Source: Chloroflexota bacterium
Lineage (GTDB): Bacteria > Chloroflexota > Anaerolineae > Anaerolineales > Villigracilaceae
DNA length: 64,000 bases
Assembly: GCA_024434165.1 (NCBI GenBank)
Contig: QMIW01000006.1
Coordinates: 1-64,000, forward strand
Direction of reading: 5' to 3'
Positions within the stretch are counted from its first letter, which is position 1; the number at the start of each line of letters is the position of its first letter. The notes beneath the pieces were generated by a model. The model was not told the origin of the DNA. It did no database searches and saw only the letters and a program-made list of their open reading frames with translations. The translations under genes were made by a program, and so were the position numbers. Below, piece by piece: positions 26,698-34,918 of the stretch.

Positions 26698-28110
26698 ATG
26701 ACAGGATTACCAGAATCCAAAGAGAAGCGCGTATTCAACAACATCCTCGGCGCGATCGGGTATACGCCGCTCGTCCGGCTGGAGCGGATCGGCAAAGACC
26801 TGCCCGTGCCGCTGTACGCCAAATTGGAGATCATGAACCCCGGCGGCTCGATCAAAGACCGGGTGGGGGCGAATATCATCGAACAAGCCGAGAAGCGGGG
26901 TGAACTCAAACCGGGCGGGACCGTCGTCGAAGCGACATCCGGCAACACAGGTGTGGGGCTTGCCATCGCCGCCGCCCTGAAGGGCTACAAGACCATCTTC
27001 GTCATGCCCGATAAAATGAGCAATGAAAAGATCTTGCTGCTGCGGGCGTACGGCGCAAAGGTGGTCATCACGCCCACTGCCGTGGCGCCGGACGACCCGC
27101 GCTCCTATTACGAAGTAGCGAAGCGGCTCGCGCGCGAAACCCCGAATGCCATTTTAGCCAACCAGTATCACAATCCCGATAACCCGCAGACCCATGTGCT
27201 GACCACTGGTCCCGAAATCTGGGAACAGACCGAAGGCAAAGTGACCGATGTCATCATTGGCATGGGCACCGGCGGGACGATCTCCGGCGTGGGGCGTTAT
27301 CTCAAATCCAGGAACCCTGAAATCAAGATCGTCGGTGTGGATATCGAAGGTTCGATCCTCACTGAGATTTGGCAGAACAAAGGCAAAATCCCCGAAGGCG
27401 CGTATCCCAAGACCTATAAAGTGGAGGGGATCGGCGAAGACTTCCTGCCCTCCACAACCGACATTTCGGTCGTGGACTGGATCGAGCGCGCAGGCGACAA
27501 GGAATCCTTTTTATGGGCGCGGCAGTTGGTGCGTCAGGAAGGAATTTTTGCGGGCGGTTCCACCGGCTCGGCGATTGCAGGCGCGATGAAATACTGCCGC
27601 AAACTGAGCGGAGACCGCCTGGCGGTCGTCATTTTCCCCGATTCCGGCTCGCGTTATCTCTCCAAGTTCTACGACGATAAATGGATGCGCGAATTCGGCT
27701 TCATGTCCATGGAGTTCGGCGAGATGACCCTGCGCGACCTGTTGGTCGCCAAACCGAACAAGACCCTGTTCACCGCCGCGCTTGGAGATTCCATTCGCAA
27801 GGTGGAAGGCATGATGCGCCAGAACGCGGTCTCGCAGATGCCGGTGGTGGACAAGGACGGGATGCTGGCCGGTCTCATCGAAGAAGTGGACATGCTCAAG
27901 CACATGCTGGAAAAACATAACCACAGTCACGACGAGCCGATTGACGACCTCGTTCAAAATGCGGGTGCGGTCTATCCGCCCGACACCTCGCTCGATGAAG
28001 CCATGGCTTCGCTCACGGAGGGTTACGCCCTCATCGTGGTGGAACAGAGCAAACCGGTCGGCATCCTGACCAAGATTGACGTGCTGGATTACGTTGCCGG
28101 AAAGATCTAA
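26698..28110 (+). CDS. Cystathionine beta-synthase with C-terminal CBS domain pair
   Basis: This 470-residue protein has an N-terminal fold-type II PLP domain, with 'IGYTPLVRLERIG', 'NPGGSIKDRVG' (PLP Lys near 53), 'EATSGNTGVGLAIAAALKG' and the glycine loop 'GMGTGGTISGVGRYLK'. Two CBS modules follow in the last about 125 residues ('QNAVSQMPVVDKDGMLAGLI', 'EGYALIVVEQSKPVGILTKI'). The catalytic part is also close to O-acetylserine sulfhydrylase. The full-length architecture favours cystathionine beta-synthase, in which the CBS pair regulates activity. It makes cystathionine from homocysteine and serine in transsulfuration. 'aaggagagaga' precedes the ATG. Confidence 0.9.
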   Translation: MTGLPESKEKRVFNNILGAIGYTPLVRLERIGKDLPVPLYAKLEIMNPGGSIKDRVGANIIEQAEKRGELKPGGTVVEATSGNTGVGLAIAAALKGYKTIFVMPDKMSNEKILLLRAYGAKVVITPTAVAPDDPRSYYEVAKRLARETPNAILANQYHNPDNPQTHVLTTGPEIWEQTEGKVTDVIIGMGTGGTISGVGRYLKSRNPEIKIVGVDIEGSILTEIWQNKGKIPEGAYPKTYKVEGIGEDFLPSTTDISVVDWIERAGDKESFLWARQLVRQEGIFAGGSTGSAIAGAMKYCRKLSGDRLAVVIFPDSGSRYLSKFYDDKWMREFGFMSMEFGEMTLRDLLVAKPNKTLFTAALGDSIRKVEGMMRQNAVSQMPVVDKDGMLAGLIEEVDMLKHMLEKHNHSHDEPIDDLVQNAGAVYPPDTSLDEAMASLTEGYALIVVEQSKPVGILTKIDVLDYVAGKI

Positions 28111-28189
28111 GTTCCATTTCAGCGCCCCCGCCTGTCTGGGCGGCAGCCTCTTTGCCGGGCGCGGTTTCAAATAGATCGCGGCGAACATG

Positions 28190-28225
28190 AAAAAAGGATG
28201 CAGCCTGGCGGGCCGCATCCTTTTT
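28190..28225. terminator. Bidirectional terminator between convergent genes
   Basis: Stem 'ggatgc'/'gcatcc' (28196-28201 with 28215-28220), extended inwards by 'gcc'/'ggc' past one mismatch, is flanked by A6 on the left and T5 on the right. It can therefore stop transcription from both the CBS gene and the convergent lipoprotein gene. Confidence 0.85.
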
Positions 28226-28230
28226 CGCTG

Positions 28231-29025
28231 TTATCTTCCCGCAAACTGCGGCAGGATCGCGCCTTCGAGCAGTTTTACGATTTCCTCGTCGCTGCCGACG
28301 TACAGAGCCAGAATCCTGCCCGCCTTGAAGAAGTGCGGGTCGTCAACCCAGGTGATCATCGTTGTGCCAGCCGAGCTGCCGTCCGCGCTGATGGCGGCGG
28401 CGGTTTGCTCCATGTCGGAATTCGAGGCGAACTCGAACACCTGCACATCCGCGCCGTTGACTTTCAGGATTTTCCCCTCGACGGGAATGAACGGCTGTTC
28501 GACCGTCTCGCCCTCGACCACGTCTGCACCTTTGCTCACCAGCGTTTGAATCAAACTCAATTCGGTGAAGCCGCCTGCAAATTCCGCGCCGAAGGCGTCG
28601 GTCAACAGTGCGAGGGTGGCTTCATCGTTCCCGTCGTACAGCACGATCAAACCCGCCAGGCGGAAAAAGTGGCGCTCGTTGAGCCAGTTGACGTCCGCGT
28701 TGTCCACGCTGCCGTCGGCGTTCACGTGCTCCGAGTCGCGCAGCATATCGGCTTCGGTCTCATACTCGAACGTCTGAATCGCAACGCCGTTCACCAAAAG
28801 AACCCTGCCCGGCACGGAGAAGAAAGGCTGCTGAATCTCATCACCTTCCTCAACGACCGTGCCTTTCGACTTGAGGATCTGGATCAAAGTGACGCGATTG
28901 ACCGGATACACCGTATCGTTGCCTTCCGAGGAACGCGGCTCTTCTACAGATGGCGCGCCTCCTGCGCATGCAGCGAGCATAATCGCGGCCCCCGCCAAAA
29001 AAATCACTGACAAAAATCGTTTCAT
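28231..29025 (-). CDS. Lipoprotein made of two copies of an unrecognised domain
   Basis: The 264-residue product has a signal peptide with lipobox 'IMLAAC' and then two tandem copies of a roughly 100-residue domain. Matching pieces are 'LIQILKSKGTVVEEGDEIQQ' and 'LIQTLVSKGADVVEGETVEQ', then 'LLVNGVAIQTFEY' and 'LKVNGADVQVFEF', then 'NWLNERHFFRLAGLIVLYDG' and 'TWVDDPHFFKAGRILALYVG'. The second halves are the more conserved. I do not recognise the domain by name. The ATG is chosen for its 'ggagg' site and signal peptide; longer in-frame starts add no export signal. Probably lies on the outer face of the membrane. It ends at the shared terminator. Confidence 0.85.
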   Translation of the reverse strand: MKRFLSVIFLAGAAIMLAACAGGAPSVEEPRSSEGNDTVYPVNRVTLIQILKSKGTVVEEGDEIQQPFFSVPGRVLLVNGVAIQTFEYETEADMLRDSEHVNADGSVDNADVNWLNERHFFRLAGLIVLYDGNDEATLALLTDAFGAEFAGGFTELSLIQTLVSKGADVVEGETVEQPFIPVEGKILKVNGADVQVFEFASNSDMEQTAAAISADGSSAGTTMITWVDDPHFFKAGRILALYVGSDEEIVKLLEGAILPQFAGR

Positions 29026-29197
29026 GTTGTGCCTCCAATAAGGTTTTTTGCAGGCATAAGACGGAATTGCCCCCGAAAAGTTCCCGTTCCAACTCCCTGC
29101 CGCGCATGAAAGATTTTTACCGCCAAACACGCCGAAATGAATATGCCGTGTTTTGTATGGCAGCGAGTCGTTCTGATAAAATTCCAGCGAGCCCAAA

Positions 29198-30301
29198 ATG
29201 CGCCCAACATACCTTGAAATCAATCTTGCCCAACTCAAGCACAACCTCGAAGCCATCCGCGCGCATGTTTCGCCCGCGAAGGTCATGCCGATGGTCAAAG
29301 CCAATGCCTACGGTCACGGCGTGGACGGCGTTGCCCCCTTCATTGAACCGTATGTGGATTATTTCGGTGTTGCCATCGTGGAGGAGGGCATTTATCTTCG
29401 CAATCTGGGAATCAAGAAACCGATTCTGGTTGCAGGCGGGACGTTGATCGAGCAATTGCCCTTGTTCCTGGAACATGACTTAACTCTCACCGCCTCATCT
29501 CTCGACTTGTTGCTGGCTGCTGACCAGTTGGCTGAATCCACCCGCAAGCGGATGAAAGTCCATCTGAAGTTCGATACCGGCATGGAGCGGGTGGGCGTCC
29601 ACGAGTACGAAGCCGAAGAGTTCCTCCAGAAATCCCTTGCGTGCCGTCACCTGGAGGTGGAAGGGATTTATACCCACCTTGCCAACTCGGAAAAAGTGGA
29701 CAGGAAATACTCCCTCTTGCAGTTGGAGCGTTTTCAGGAAATTCTTCGTTTCTACGAAAAGAACAGCCTGCCCATGCCCATGCGCCATGTCTGCAATTCC
29801 GGCGGCATTCTGAACCTGCCCGAAGCGCATTTCGATATGGTTCGTCCGGGCGTTTTGTTTTATGGAATTTACCCGGGGCGCGGCATCGAACGAAAAGTGA
29901 ACGCTGCGCCGATTGCCGCGTGGAAATCGAAAGTGGCATACAGCAAGATCACCCTGCCCGGGCGGCCGGTCAGTTATGGGTCGTTGTGGCAGGCAGAGGA
30001 GAGTCCGACGCGCATCGTCACCATCCCGTGCGGCTACGCCGACGGCTACTTCCGCAACATGACAAACCGCGCGCGGGTCGTCATCCGCGGAAAATCCTAC
30101 CCGCAGGTGGGGCGCATCTGCATGGACCAGTTCATGGTCAACGCCGGCGGGGATGATATCCAGGTGGGGGATGAAGCGATCCTGCTCGGCGGCGGAATCA
30201 CGGTGGAGGAACTGGCAGACTGGGCTGGCACCAACGAGTACGAAGTGATGACGAGCATCAGCGCGCGTGTGCCGAGGGTGTACGTCGGTGCGGTACAATA
30301 A
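29198..30301 (+). CDS. alr: Alanine racemase
   Basis: This 367-residue PLP enzyme interconverts L- and D-alanine for peptidoglycan. The PLP lysine is Lys34 in 'MVKANAYGHG'. Substrate and phosphate contacts appear in 'HLKFDTGMERVGV', 'VEGIYTHLANSEKVD', 'HVCNSGGIL' and 'MVRPGVLFYGIYPG', and the second-subunit catalytic Tyr region is 'IPCGYADGYFRNM' followed by 'VGRICMDQFMVN'. Full length for the family. A -10-like TAAAAT (29177-29182) lies 15 nt upstream of the ATG and no ribosome site is obvious. It leads into the lspA-lspA-rluD-ltaE run. Confidence 0.95.
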   Translation: MRPTYLEINLAQLKHNLEAIRAHVSPAKVMPMVKANAYGHGVDGVAPFIEPYVDYFGVAIVEEGIYLRNLGIKKPILVAGGTLIEQLPLFLEHDLTLTASSLDLLLAADQLAESTRKRMKVHLKFDTGMERVGVHEYEAEEFLQKSLACRHLEVEGIYTHLANSEKVDRKYSLLQLERFQEILRFYEKNSLPMPMRHVCNSGGILNLPEAHFDMVRPGVLFYGIYPGRGIERKVNAAPIAAWKSKVAYSKITLPGRPVSYGSLWQAEESPTRIVTIPCGYADGYFRNMTNRARVVIRGKSYPQVGRICMDQFMVNAGGDDIQVGDEAILLGGGITVEELADWAGTNEYEVMTSISARVPRVYVGAVQ

Positions 30302-30328
30302 GCCGACAATTCGATCTTGAGGTGTTGC

Positions 30329-30877
30329 TTGAATTCCAAAGTGAAAGATTTTTTGTTGTTTTACGGGGTTTCCAGTTTGTCGGTTGCATTCGATCAGTGG
30401 ACGAAATGGTGGGTCAGGGAGAGCATACCCTTTGGCGGGCAATGGCTGCCGGAGTGGCTGGCATGGCTCAGCCCATACGCGCGGATCGTGCATTGGTACA
30501 ACAGCGGCGCGGCGTTCGGAATGTTCCAGAACGGGAATTTGGTTTTTACGATTTTGGCGTTTATTGTGATCGGCGTCCTTGTTTATTATTTTCCGCGCAT
30601 GGCGCATGAAGATTGGACGCTGAAACTGGCGATGGGTCTGCAATTGGGCGGCGCGGCGGGCAACCTGATTGACCGCCTGCTGATGGGCAAGGTGACGGAC
30701 TTTATTTCCGTATCCGTGTTCCCCGTGTTCAACGTGGCGGACGCTTCCATTACAGTGGGCGTGATCGTGTTGCTGCTCGGCGTCTGGATCAAAGAGCGCC
30801 GGGAGAAATTGGAGAGCGGGGAGGTGCCTGCCGCGGCAGACGCTTCTATCGAACCGGCAAAAGAAGGGCAGCAATGA
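30329..30877 (+). CDS. lspA: Lipoprotein signal peptidase (signal peptidase II), copy 1
   Basis: This 182-residue, four-helix aspartyl protease cleaves lipoprotein precursors before the lipidated Cys. Catalytic aspartates are D115 in 'GGAAGNLIDRL' and D138 in 'FNVADASI'; the family motif 'NSGAAFGMF' is present. The likely start is TTG, which has 'gagg' six bases upstream. A GTG four codons later lacks a ribosome site. A Pro/Ala/Glu-rich tail of some 25 residues follows the last helix. It overlaps the second lspA gene by four bases. Confidence 0.93.
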   Translation: MNSKVKDFLLFYGVSSLSVAFDQWTKWWVRESIPFGGQWLPEWLAWLSPYARIVHWYNSGAAFGMFQNGNLVFTILAFIVIGVLVYYFPRMAHEDWTLKLAMGLQLGGAAGNLIDRLLMGKVTDFISVSVFPVFNVADASITVGVIVLLLGVWIKERREKLESGEVPAAADASIEPAKEGQQ

Positions 30878-31419
30878 GCGACGTAAATTTGCAGGAAAAA
30901 GATCAGCCTCGCAGGGGGCGTTTTTTTATCCTTCTGTTTGTTGCGGGCGCGCTGGTCGCCCTCGACCAGTGGACGAAATGGCTGGTGCGCCGAAACATTC
31001 CATTGAACACGGATTGGCTGCCCGAAGCGCTGGAGTGGCTTGCGCCGTATGCGCGGCTTCGGCATATTCAAAACAGCGGCGTGTCGTTTGGAATGTTTCA
31101 GGATGGAAATACGATTCTGACCGTCCTTGTTTTGCTGGTGGTTGCAGGAATTCTCTACTACATTTCCAGGATGGAGAGCGAAAATATTTGGATGTGGACC
31201 GCCGCCGGGCTGTATCTGGGCGGCGCGGTGGGAAACCTGATTGACCGCCTGACGCTCGGCGGGGTGACGGATTTTGTCTCGGTGGGAAATTTTTACATTT
31301 TCAATCTCGCCGACGCCAGCATCAACATCAGCGTGGCGATGCTGCTGGTGTTGTTCTGGCTTGCCGAACGGAAGCCTTCCGAGCATTCCGAATCGAAGAA
31401 CCCGGAGGGGAATCCATGA
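30874..31419 (+). CDS. lspA: Lipoprotein signal peptidase (signal peptidase II), copy 2
   Basis: This 181-residue protein has the same four-helix layout as the preceding gene and all catalytic features: 'ALDQWTKWLVRR', 'NSGVSFGMFQ', D124 in 'GGAVGNLIDRL' and D147 in 'FNLADASIN'. The two copies are clearly paralogous ('DQWTKW' and 'LPE..EWLAPYAR' shared) but divergent in the helices, so this is an old tandem duplication. Both seem active. It overlaps copy 1 and rluD by four bases each, so three genes are translationally coupled. Confidence 0.93.
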   Translation: MSDVNLQEKDQPRRGRFFILLFVAGALVALDQWTKWLVRRNIPLNTDWLPEALEWLAPYARLRHIQNSGVSFGMFQDGNTILTVLVLLVVAGILYYISRMESENIWMWTAAGLYLGGAVGNLIDRLTLGGVTDFVSVGNFYIFNLADASINISVAMLLVLFWLAERKPSEHSESKNPEGNP

Positions 31420-32336
31420 GCGACCGCGTCGAACGATTTCACTTCGATGAAACAATACCGGACAGGCTGGACAAGTATCTCGTCTCCTGCCTGCCGGAGT
31501 TTTCGCGCGCGCGCATTCAGGGTCTGATCGCAGATGGCTTTGTCTTTGTCAACGGTGCGCCCGCCAGGAAAGCGGGACAAATGCTCGAAGACGGTTTCGA
31601 GGTCGAAGTGCGAATCCCGCCGCCTGTGCCGAGCGGCTTGATCGCGGAGGATATTCCGCTGAATATCGTTTTCGAAAACGACGACCTGATCGTGGTCAAT
31701 AAACCGGCGGGCATGGTCGTCCACCCGGCGGCGGGACATTATTCCGGCACGCTGGTCAATGCCGTGCTGGGCTACGACCCGGAGATGGAAGGCGTCGGCG
31801 GCGAGGAACGCCCCGGGCTGGTGCACCGCCTGGATAAGGAGACCTCCGGCTTGATCGTCCTGGCGAAGAATGAGCGCGCTCACAACTGGCTGCAGGACCA
31901 GTTCCGTTTGCGGAAGGTGGAGAAGACCTACCTTGCGCTGGTGGATGGCAAACCGCCCACGCCGGCAGGGCGCGTGGAGGCGCCGATTGGGCGCGACCCA
32001 AGCCATCGCAAAAAGATGGCGATTCTCCCGCCGGGCAGGGGGCGCGACGCCGTCAGCGAATACAGGACGCTGGAGTCGTTCAAGCGCCATACCCTGCTGG
32101 AATTTCATCCGCTCACGGGGCGCACGCACCAGATCCGCCTGCATTGTCAGTTTTTGGGCTGTCCGATTGTGGGCGATTCGGTATATGGCAGGCGCACGCC
32201 GACGGTGGAGATCAACCGGCATTTTCTGCATGCCTTTCGTTTGAAACTGGCGCTTCCCGGCGAAAAACAAGCGCGCATGTTCGAGGCGGAGCTGCCGGAG
32301 GAGTTGAAAGCAGTGTTGGAGGAAGTGAGGAGATAG
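31416..32336 (+). CDS. rluD: 23S rRNA pseudouridine synthase, RluD family
   Basis: This 306-residue protein has an N-terminal S4 RNA-binding domain (about 15-75, '[20 protein letters not shown]') and an RluA-type catalytic domain with '[16 protein letters not shown]' containing the catalytic Asp near 139, and '[14 protein letters not shown]'-like '[18 protein letters not shown]'. The S4 domain and size favour RluD, which modifies helix 69 of 23S rRNA; RluC or a paralogue cannot be excluded. The start overlaps the lspA stop. In many bacteria lspA and rluD are neighbours, as here. Confidence 0.93.
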   Translation: MSDRVERFHFDETIPDRLDKYLVSCLPEFSRARIQGLIADGFVFVNGAPARKAGQMLEDGFEVEVRIPPPVPSGLIAEDIPLNIVFENDDLIVVNKPAGMVVHPAAGHYSGTLVNAVLGYDPEMEGVGGEERPGLVHRLDKETSGLIVLAKNERAHNWLQDQFRLRKVEKTYLALVDGKPPTPAGRVEAPIGRDPSHRKKMAILPPGRGRDAVSEYRTLESFKRHTLLEFHPLTGRTHQIRLHCQFLGCPIVGDSVYGRRTPTVEINRHFLHAFRLKLALPGEKQARMFEAELPEELKAVLEEVRR

Positions 32337-32340
32337 GCCC

Positions 32341-33396
32341 ATGGATTATATAGATTTACGTTCCGATACCGTTACCAAGCCCACGCCTGAAATGCGCGAA
32401 GCGATGGCGGAGGCGGAGGTGGGCGACGATGTTTACGGCGACGACCCTACCGTGAACAAACTTCAAGAGAAAGCCGCCGGGATGCTCGGCAAGGAAGCGG
32501 CGCTTTTTGTCCCTTCGGGGACGATGGGTAATCTGCTCGCCTTGCTGTCGCATTGTGCGCGGGGGGAGGAGGTCATCCTCGGCGACAAGTCGCATATTTA
32601 CGTCAACGAGGCGGGCGGAATGGCGGCGCTGGGCGGAATTTACCCGCATCCCATCGCGAATCAAAAGGACGGCACGCTCCGGTTGGACGACATCCGCGCT
32701 TCGATTCAACCCGACGACCCGCACCGCACCGTTACGCGGCTCATCTGCCTGGAGAATACGCAAAACGTTTGCGGCGGCATTCCGCTGACGGCGGAGTACA
32801 CGGCGAAAGTGGGGGAGATTGCAAAGGAAAACGGATTGCGCCTGCACATTGACGGCGCGCGCATCTTCAACGCCGCCGCAGCATTGGATGTGGACGTGAA
32901 GGAACTGGCTGCGCCGGCGGATTCGGTCATGTTCTGTTTGAGCAAGGGGCTGGCTGCGCCGGTTGGTTCGATGCTTGTGGGGTCGAGGGATTTCATTGCG
33001 CGGGCGCACCGTCTGCGGAAGATGCTGGGCGGCGGGATGCGTCAGGTCGGTGTGGTGGCGGCGGCTGGGCTGATTTCGCTGGAAAAGATGACGGGCAGGC
33101 TTAAACAGGACCATGCCCGGGCGAGGAAACTCTTTGATGGCTTGAGGCAGGTCCCCGGTCTAAGGCTTGAGGCGGAGCCTGCATCCAACATGGTGTATTT
33201 CGACCTGGAGGATCGCATTCAGATGACGGACAATCAGATCATCGAAGAGATGAAAAAGCGCGGGGTGCTGGTGGATTGGTCTGCGCCGCGGCAGTTCCGC
33301 CTGGTGACCCATTATTGGGTGGATGATACGGCTGTGGAGCGCGCTGTGAGGGCGTTCGGCGAGGCGTTGAAGCAGGACGTTCTGTTTACACCGTGA
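32341..33396 (+). CDS. ltaE: Low-specificity L-threonine aldolase
   Basis: This 351-residue fold-type I PLP enzyme cleaves threonine or allo-threonine to glycine and acetaldehyde. Landmarks are '[18 protein letters not shown]', '[15 protein letters not shown]', '[13 protein letters not shown]', '[11 protein letters not shown]' with the PLP-binding Asp, and the Schiff-base Lys202 in '[14 protein letters not shown]'. Complete. It follows rluD by four bases and converges with the diguanylate cyclase gene, overlapping its end by 11 bases. Confidence 0.95.
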   Translation: MDYIDLRSDTVTKPTPEMREAMAEAEVGDDVYGDDPTVNKLQEKAAGMLGKEAALFVPSGTMGNLLALLSHCARGEEVILGDKSHIYVNEAGGMAALGGIYPHPIANQKDGTLRLDDIRASIQPDDPHRTVTRLICLENTQNVCGGIPLTAEYTAKVGEIAKENGLRLHIDGARIFNAAAALDVDVKELAAPADSVMFCLSKGLAAPVGSMLVGSRDFIARAHRLRKMLGGGMRQVGVVAAAGLISLEKMTGRLKQDHARARKLFDGLRQVPGLRLEAEPASNMVYFDLEDRIQMTDNQIIEEMKKRGVLVDWSAPRQFRLVTHYWVDDTAVERAVRAFGEALKQDVLFTP

Positions 33397-34915
33397 GCGC
33401 GGCTTCGACCTGGTTGCGTCCGCGTCGTTTGGCAATGTAAAGACGTTTGTCGGCAAGGTCAATCAGTTTTGTGATTTCGCCTGCTTCGTGAGGAAACACC
33501 GCAATTCCCATGCTGACGGTCGGGACCGGGAAGGTCTTGCTGTGGTCGAATTTGAAATCCGCCAGGGTCTGGGTGATGCGCTGAGCCACGAGTATGGCTT
33601 GATCGGCGTCGGCGTTGGGAAGGGAGATGGCAAACTCCTCGCCGCCCCAGCGGCCGACGGCGTCGCTGTGTTTGATGTGACTGCGAATGGCGTTACAAAG
33701 GCGGACCAGAATTTCATCCCCAATGGCGTGACCGAACGAGTCGTTGTATTGCTTGAAGTGATCAATATCCAGCATGATCAGGCTGAGGGGCTGGCTGGCG
33801 CTGCGGCATGCTTCCGCCTGCGCCCGCAGGGTCTGGATGAAATGACCGTGGTTGTACACGCGGGTCAGGCTGTCGAGGCGGGCTTCCTCCTCGACGAGCG
33901 CATGGTGATAGGTGTTATCCAGCGCCAGCGCCGCCCGCTGGGCAATGCTGATGAGGAGTTCGAAATCGCCGCGGTTGAACGCGCGGGGACGGTAGGAGGC
34001 AATCGCGATGATGCCGTTCACGTGCATGCCTTTCATTGGAACGCCCATCCATGAAAGGGAGGGTTTTGGTTTGCCGATGACGACCATGTTTACGTCGTCC
34101 AGGTTGAGCGGTTTTCTCAGGTCCGGCAAAAAGAGGGGTCTCTGGTGTTTGATGACCCAGCCGGAGAGCGAGCCTCCCAGTTTGTAGGCGATGTCGTGGA
34201 AGTATTCCCCGTCGTCGTAGAACAACTGCATTTGGAGGTTGCCGTTGTCTTCGATGCCGATGTAGTACGTATCCGCATCCAGCGCGTTGTGGAGCGCCGC
34301 GTTCAGGAGAGCGATCAGCTGCCGGGTATCCAGGGTGGAAACGATCTGCCGGCTGATTTCGTTGGCTGCTTCGAGCCGGTTGATTTGTTTTTGCGAAAGC
34401 GCCTTGACCTGCTGGACGGTCTCGACCACGATCACCACGGAGATCAGCAGGAAGGCGTGAATCACTTTTGTTATGAGCGGCGTGAAATTCAGGAAATAGT
34501 AGGCGAAGTGAAATGCCCCTGCGATGACGATCAGCAGCATGGAAGGCGCGCGTCCTGAAACAACGGCGGAGGAAAGCGCGGCGATCAAAACCATGGAATG
34601 AATCAGGTAGTCAATCTCCAGCGGGATGAGATAGATCAGCAGTCCCAGCGCAGTTCCTGCGATGACGGAGTTTGCCCACTCATAAATGACCCTGTTGGGC
34701 ATGGTGGTGTAGAGACGGTAATACGCCCAGATGTAGGCGCATCCCGCGATTCCGTAAGCGATGAGGATGAATTGGGCGGCGATGCCCGGATCGGGTTCCA
34801 GATAAAACGCGACGGCAATTACCAGGACAAGGTTGACCATCCCAATGATGATGGCGGGCAGAATGGGGATGATGTTTTCCTGCGGGTCGGAACCGAGATT
34901 GCCGGTTTTATTCAT
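33386..34915 (-). CDS. Membrane diguanylate cyclase with GAF domain
   Basis: In this 509-residue protein, six hydrophobic helices fill residues about 15-165, a short coiled linker leads into a GAF domain (about 190-330) and the C-terminus is a GGDEF domain with active-site '[11 protein letters not shown]' and the nucleotide-site stretch '[20 protein letters not shown]'. The inhibitory I-site (RxxD) reads Lys-His-Ser-Asp, so product inhibition may be weak. It makes c-di-GMP from GTP at the membrane. The start is three bases after the HD-GYP stop, with 'ttgga' as a possible ribosome site inside that gene. Confidence 0.93.
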   Translation of the reverse strand: MNKTGNLGSDPQENIIPILPAIIIGMVNLVLVIAVAFYLEPDPGIAAQFILIAYGIAGCAYIWAYYRLYTTMPNRVIYEWANSVIAGTALGLLIYLIPLEIDYLIHSMVLIAALSSAVVSGRAPSMLLIVIAGAFHFAYYFLNFTPLITKVIHAFLLISVVIVVETVQQVKALSQKQINRLEAANEISRQIVSTLDTRQLIALLNAALHNALDADTYYIGIEDNGNLQMQLFYDDGEYFHDIAYKLGGSLSGWVIKHQRPLFLPDLRKPLNLDDVNMVVIGKPKPSLSWMGVPMKGMHVNGIIAIASYRPRAFNRGDFELLISIAQRAALALDNTYHHALVEEEARLDSLTRVYNHGHFIQTLRAQAEACRSASQPLSLIMLDIDHFKQYNDSFGHAIGDEILVRLCNAIRSHIKHSDAVGRWGGEEFAISLPNADADQAILVAQRITQTLADFKFDHSKTFPVPTVSMGIAVFPHEAGEITKLIDLADKRLYIAKRRGRNQVEAALTV

Positions 34916-34918
34916 CGT

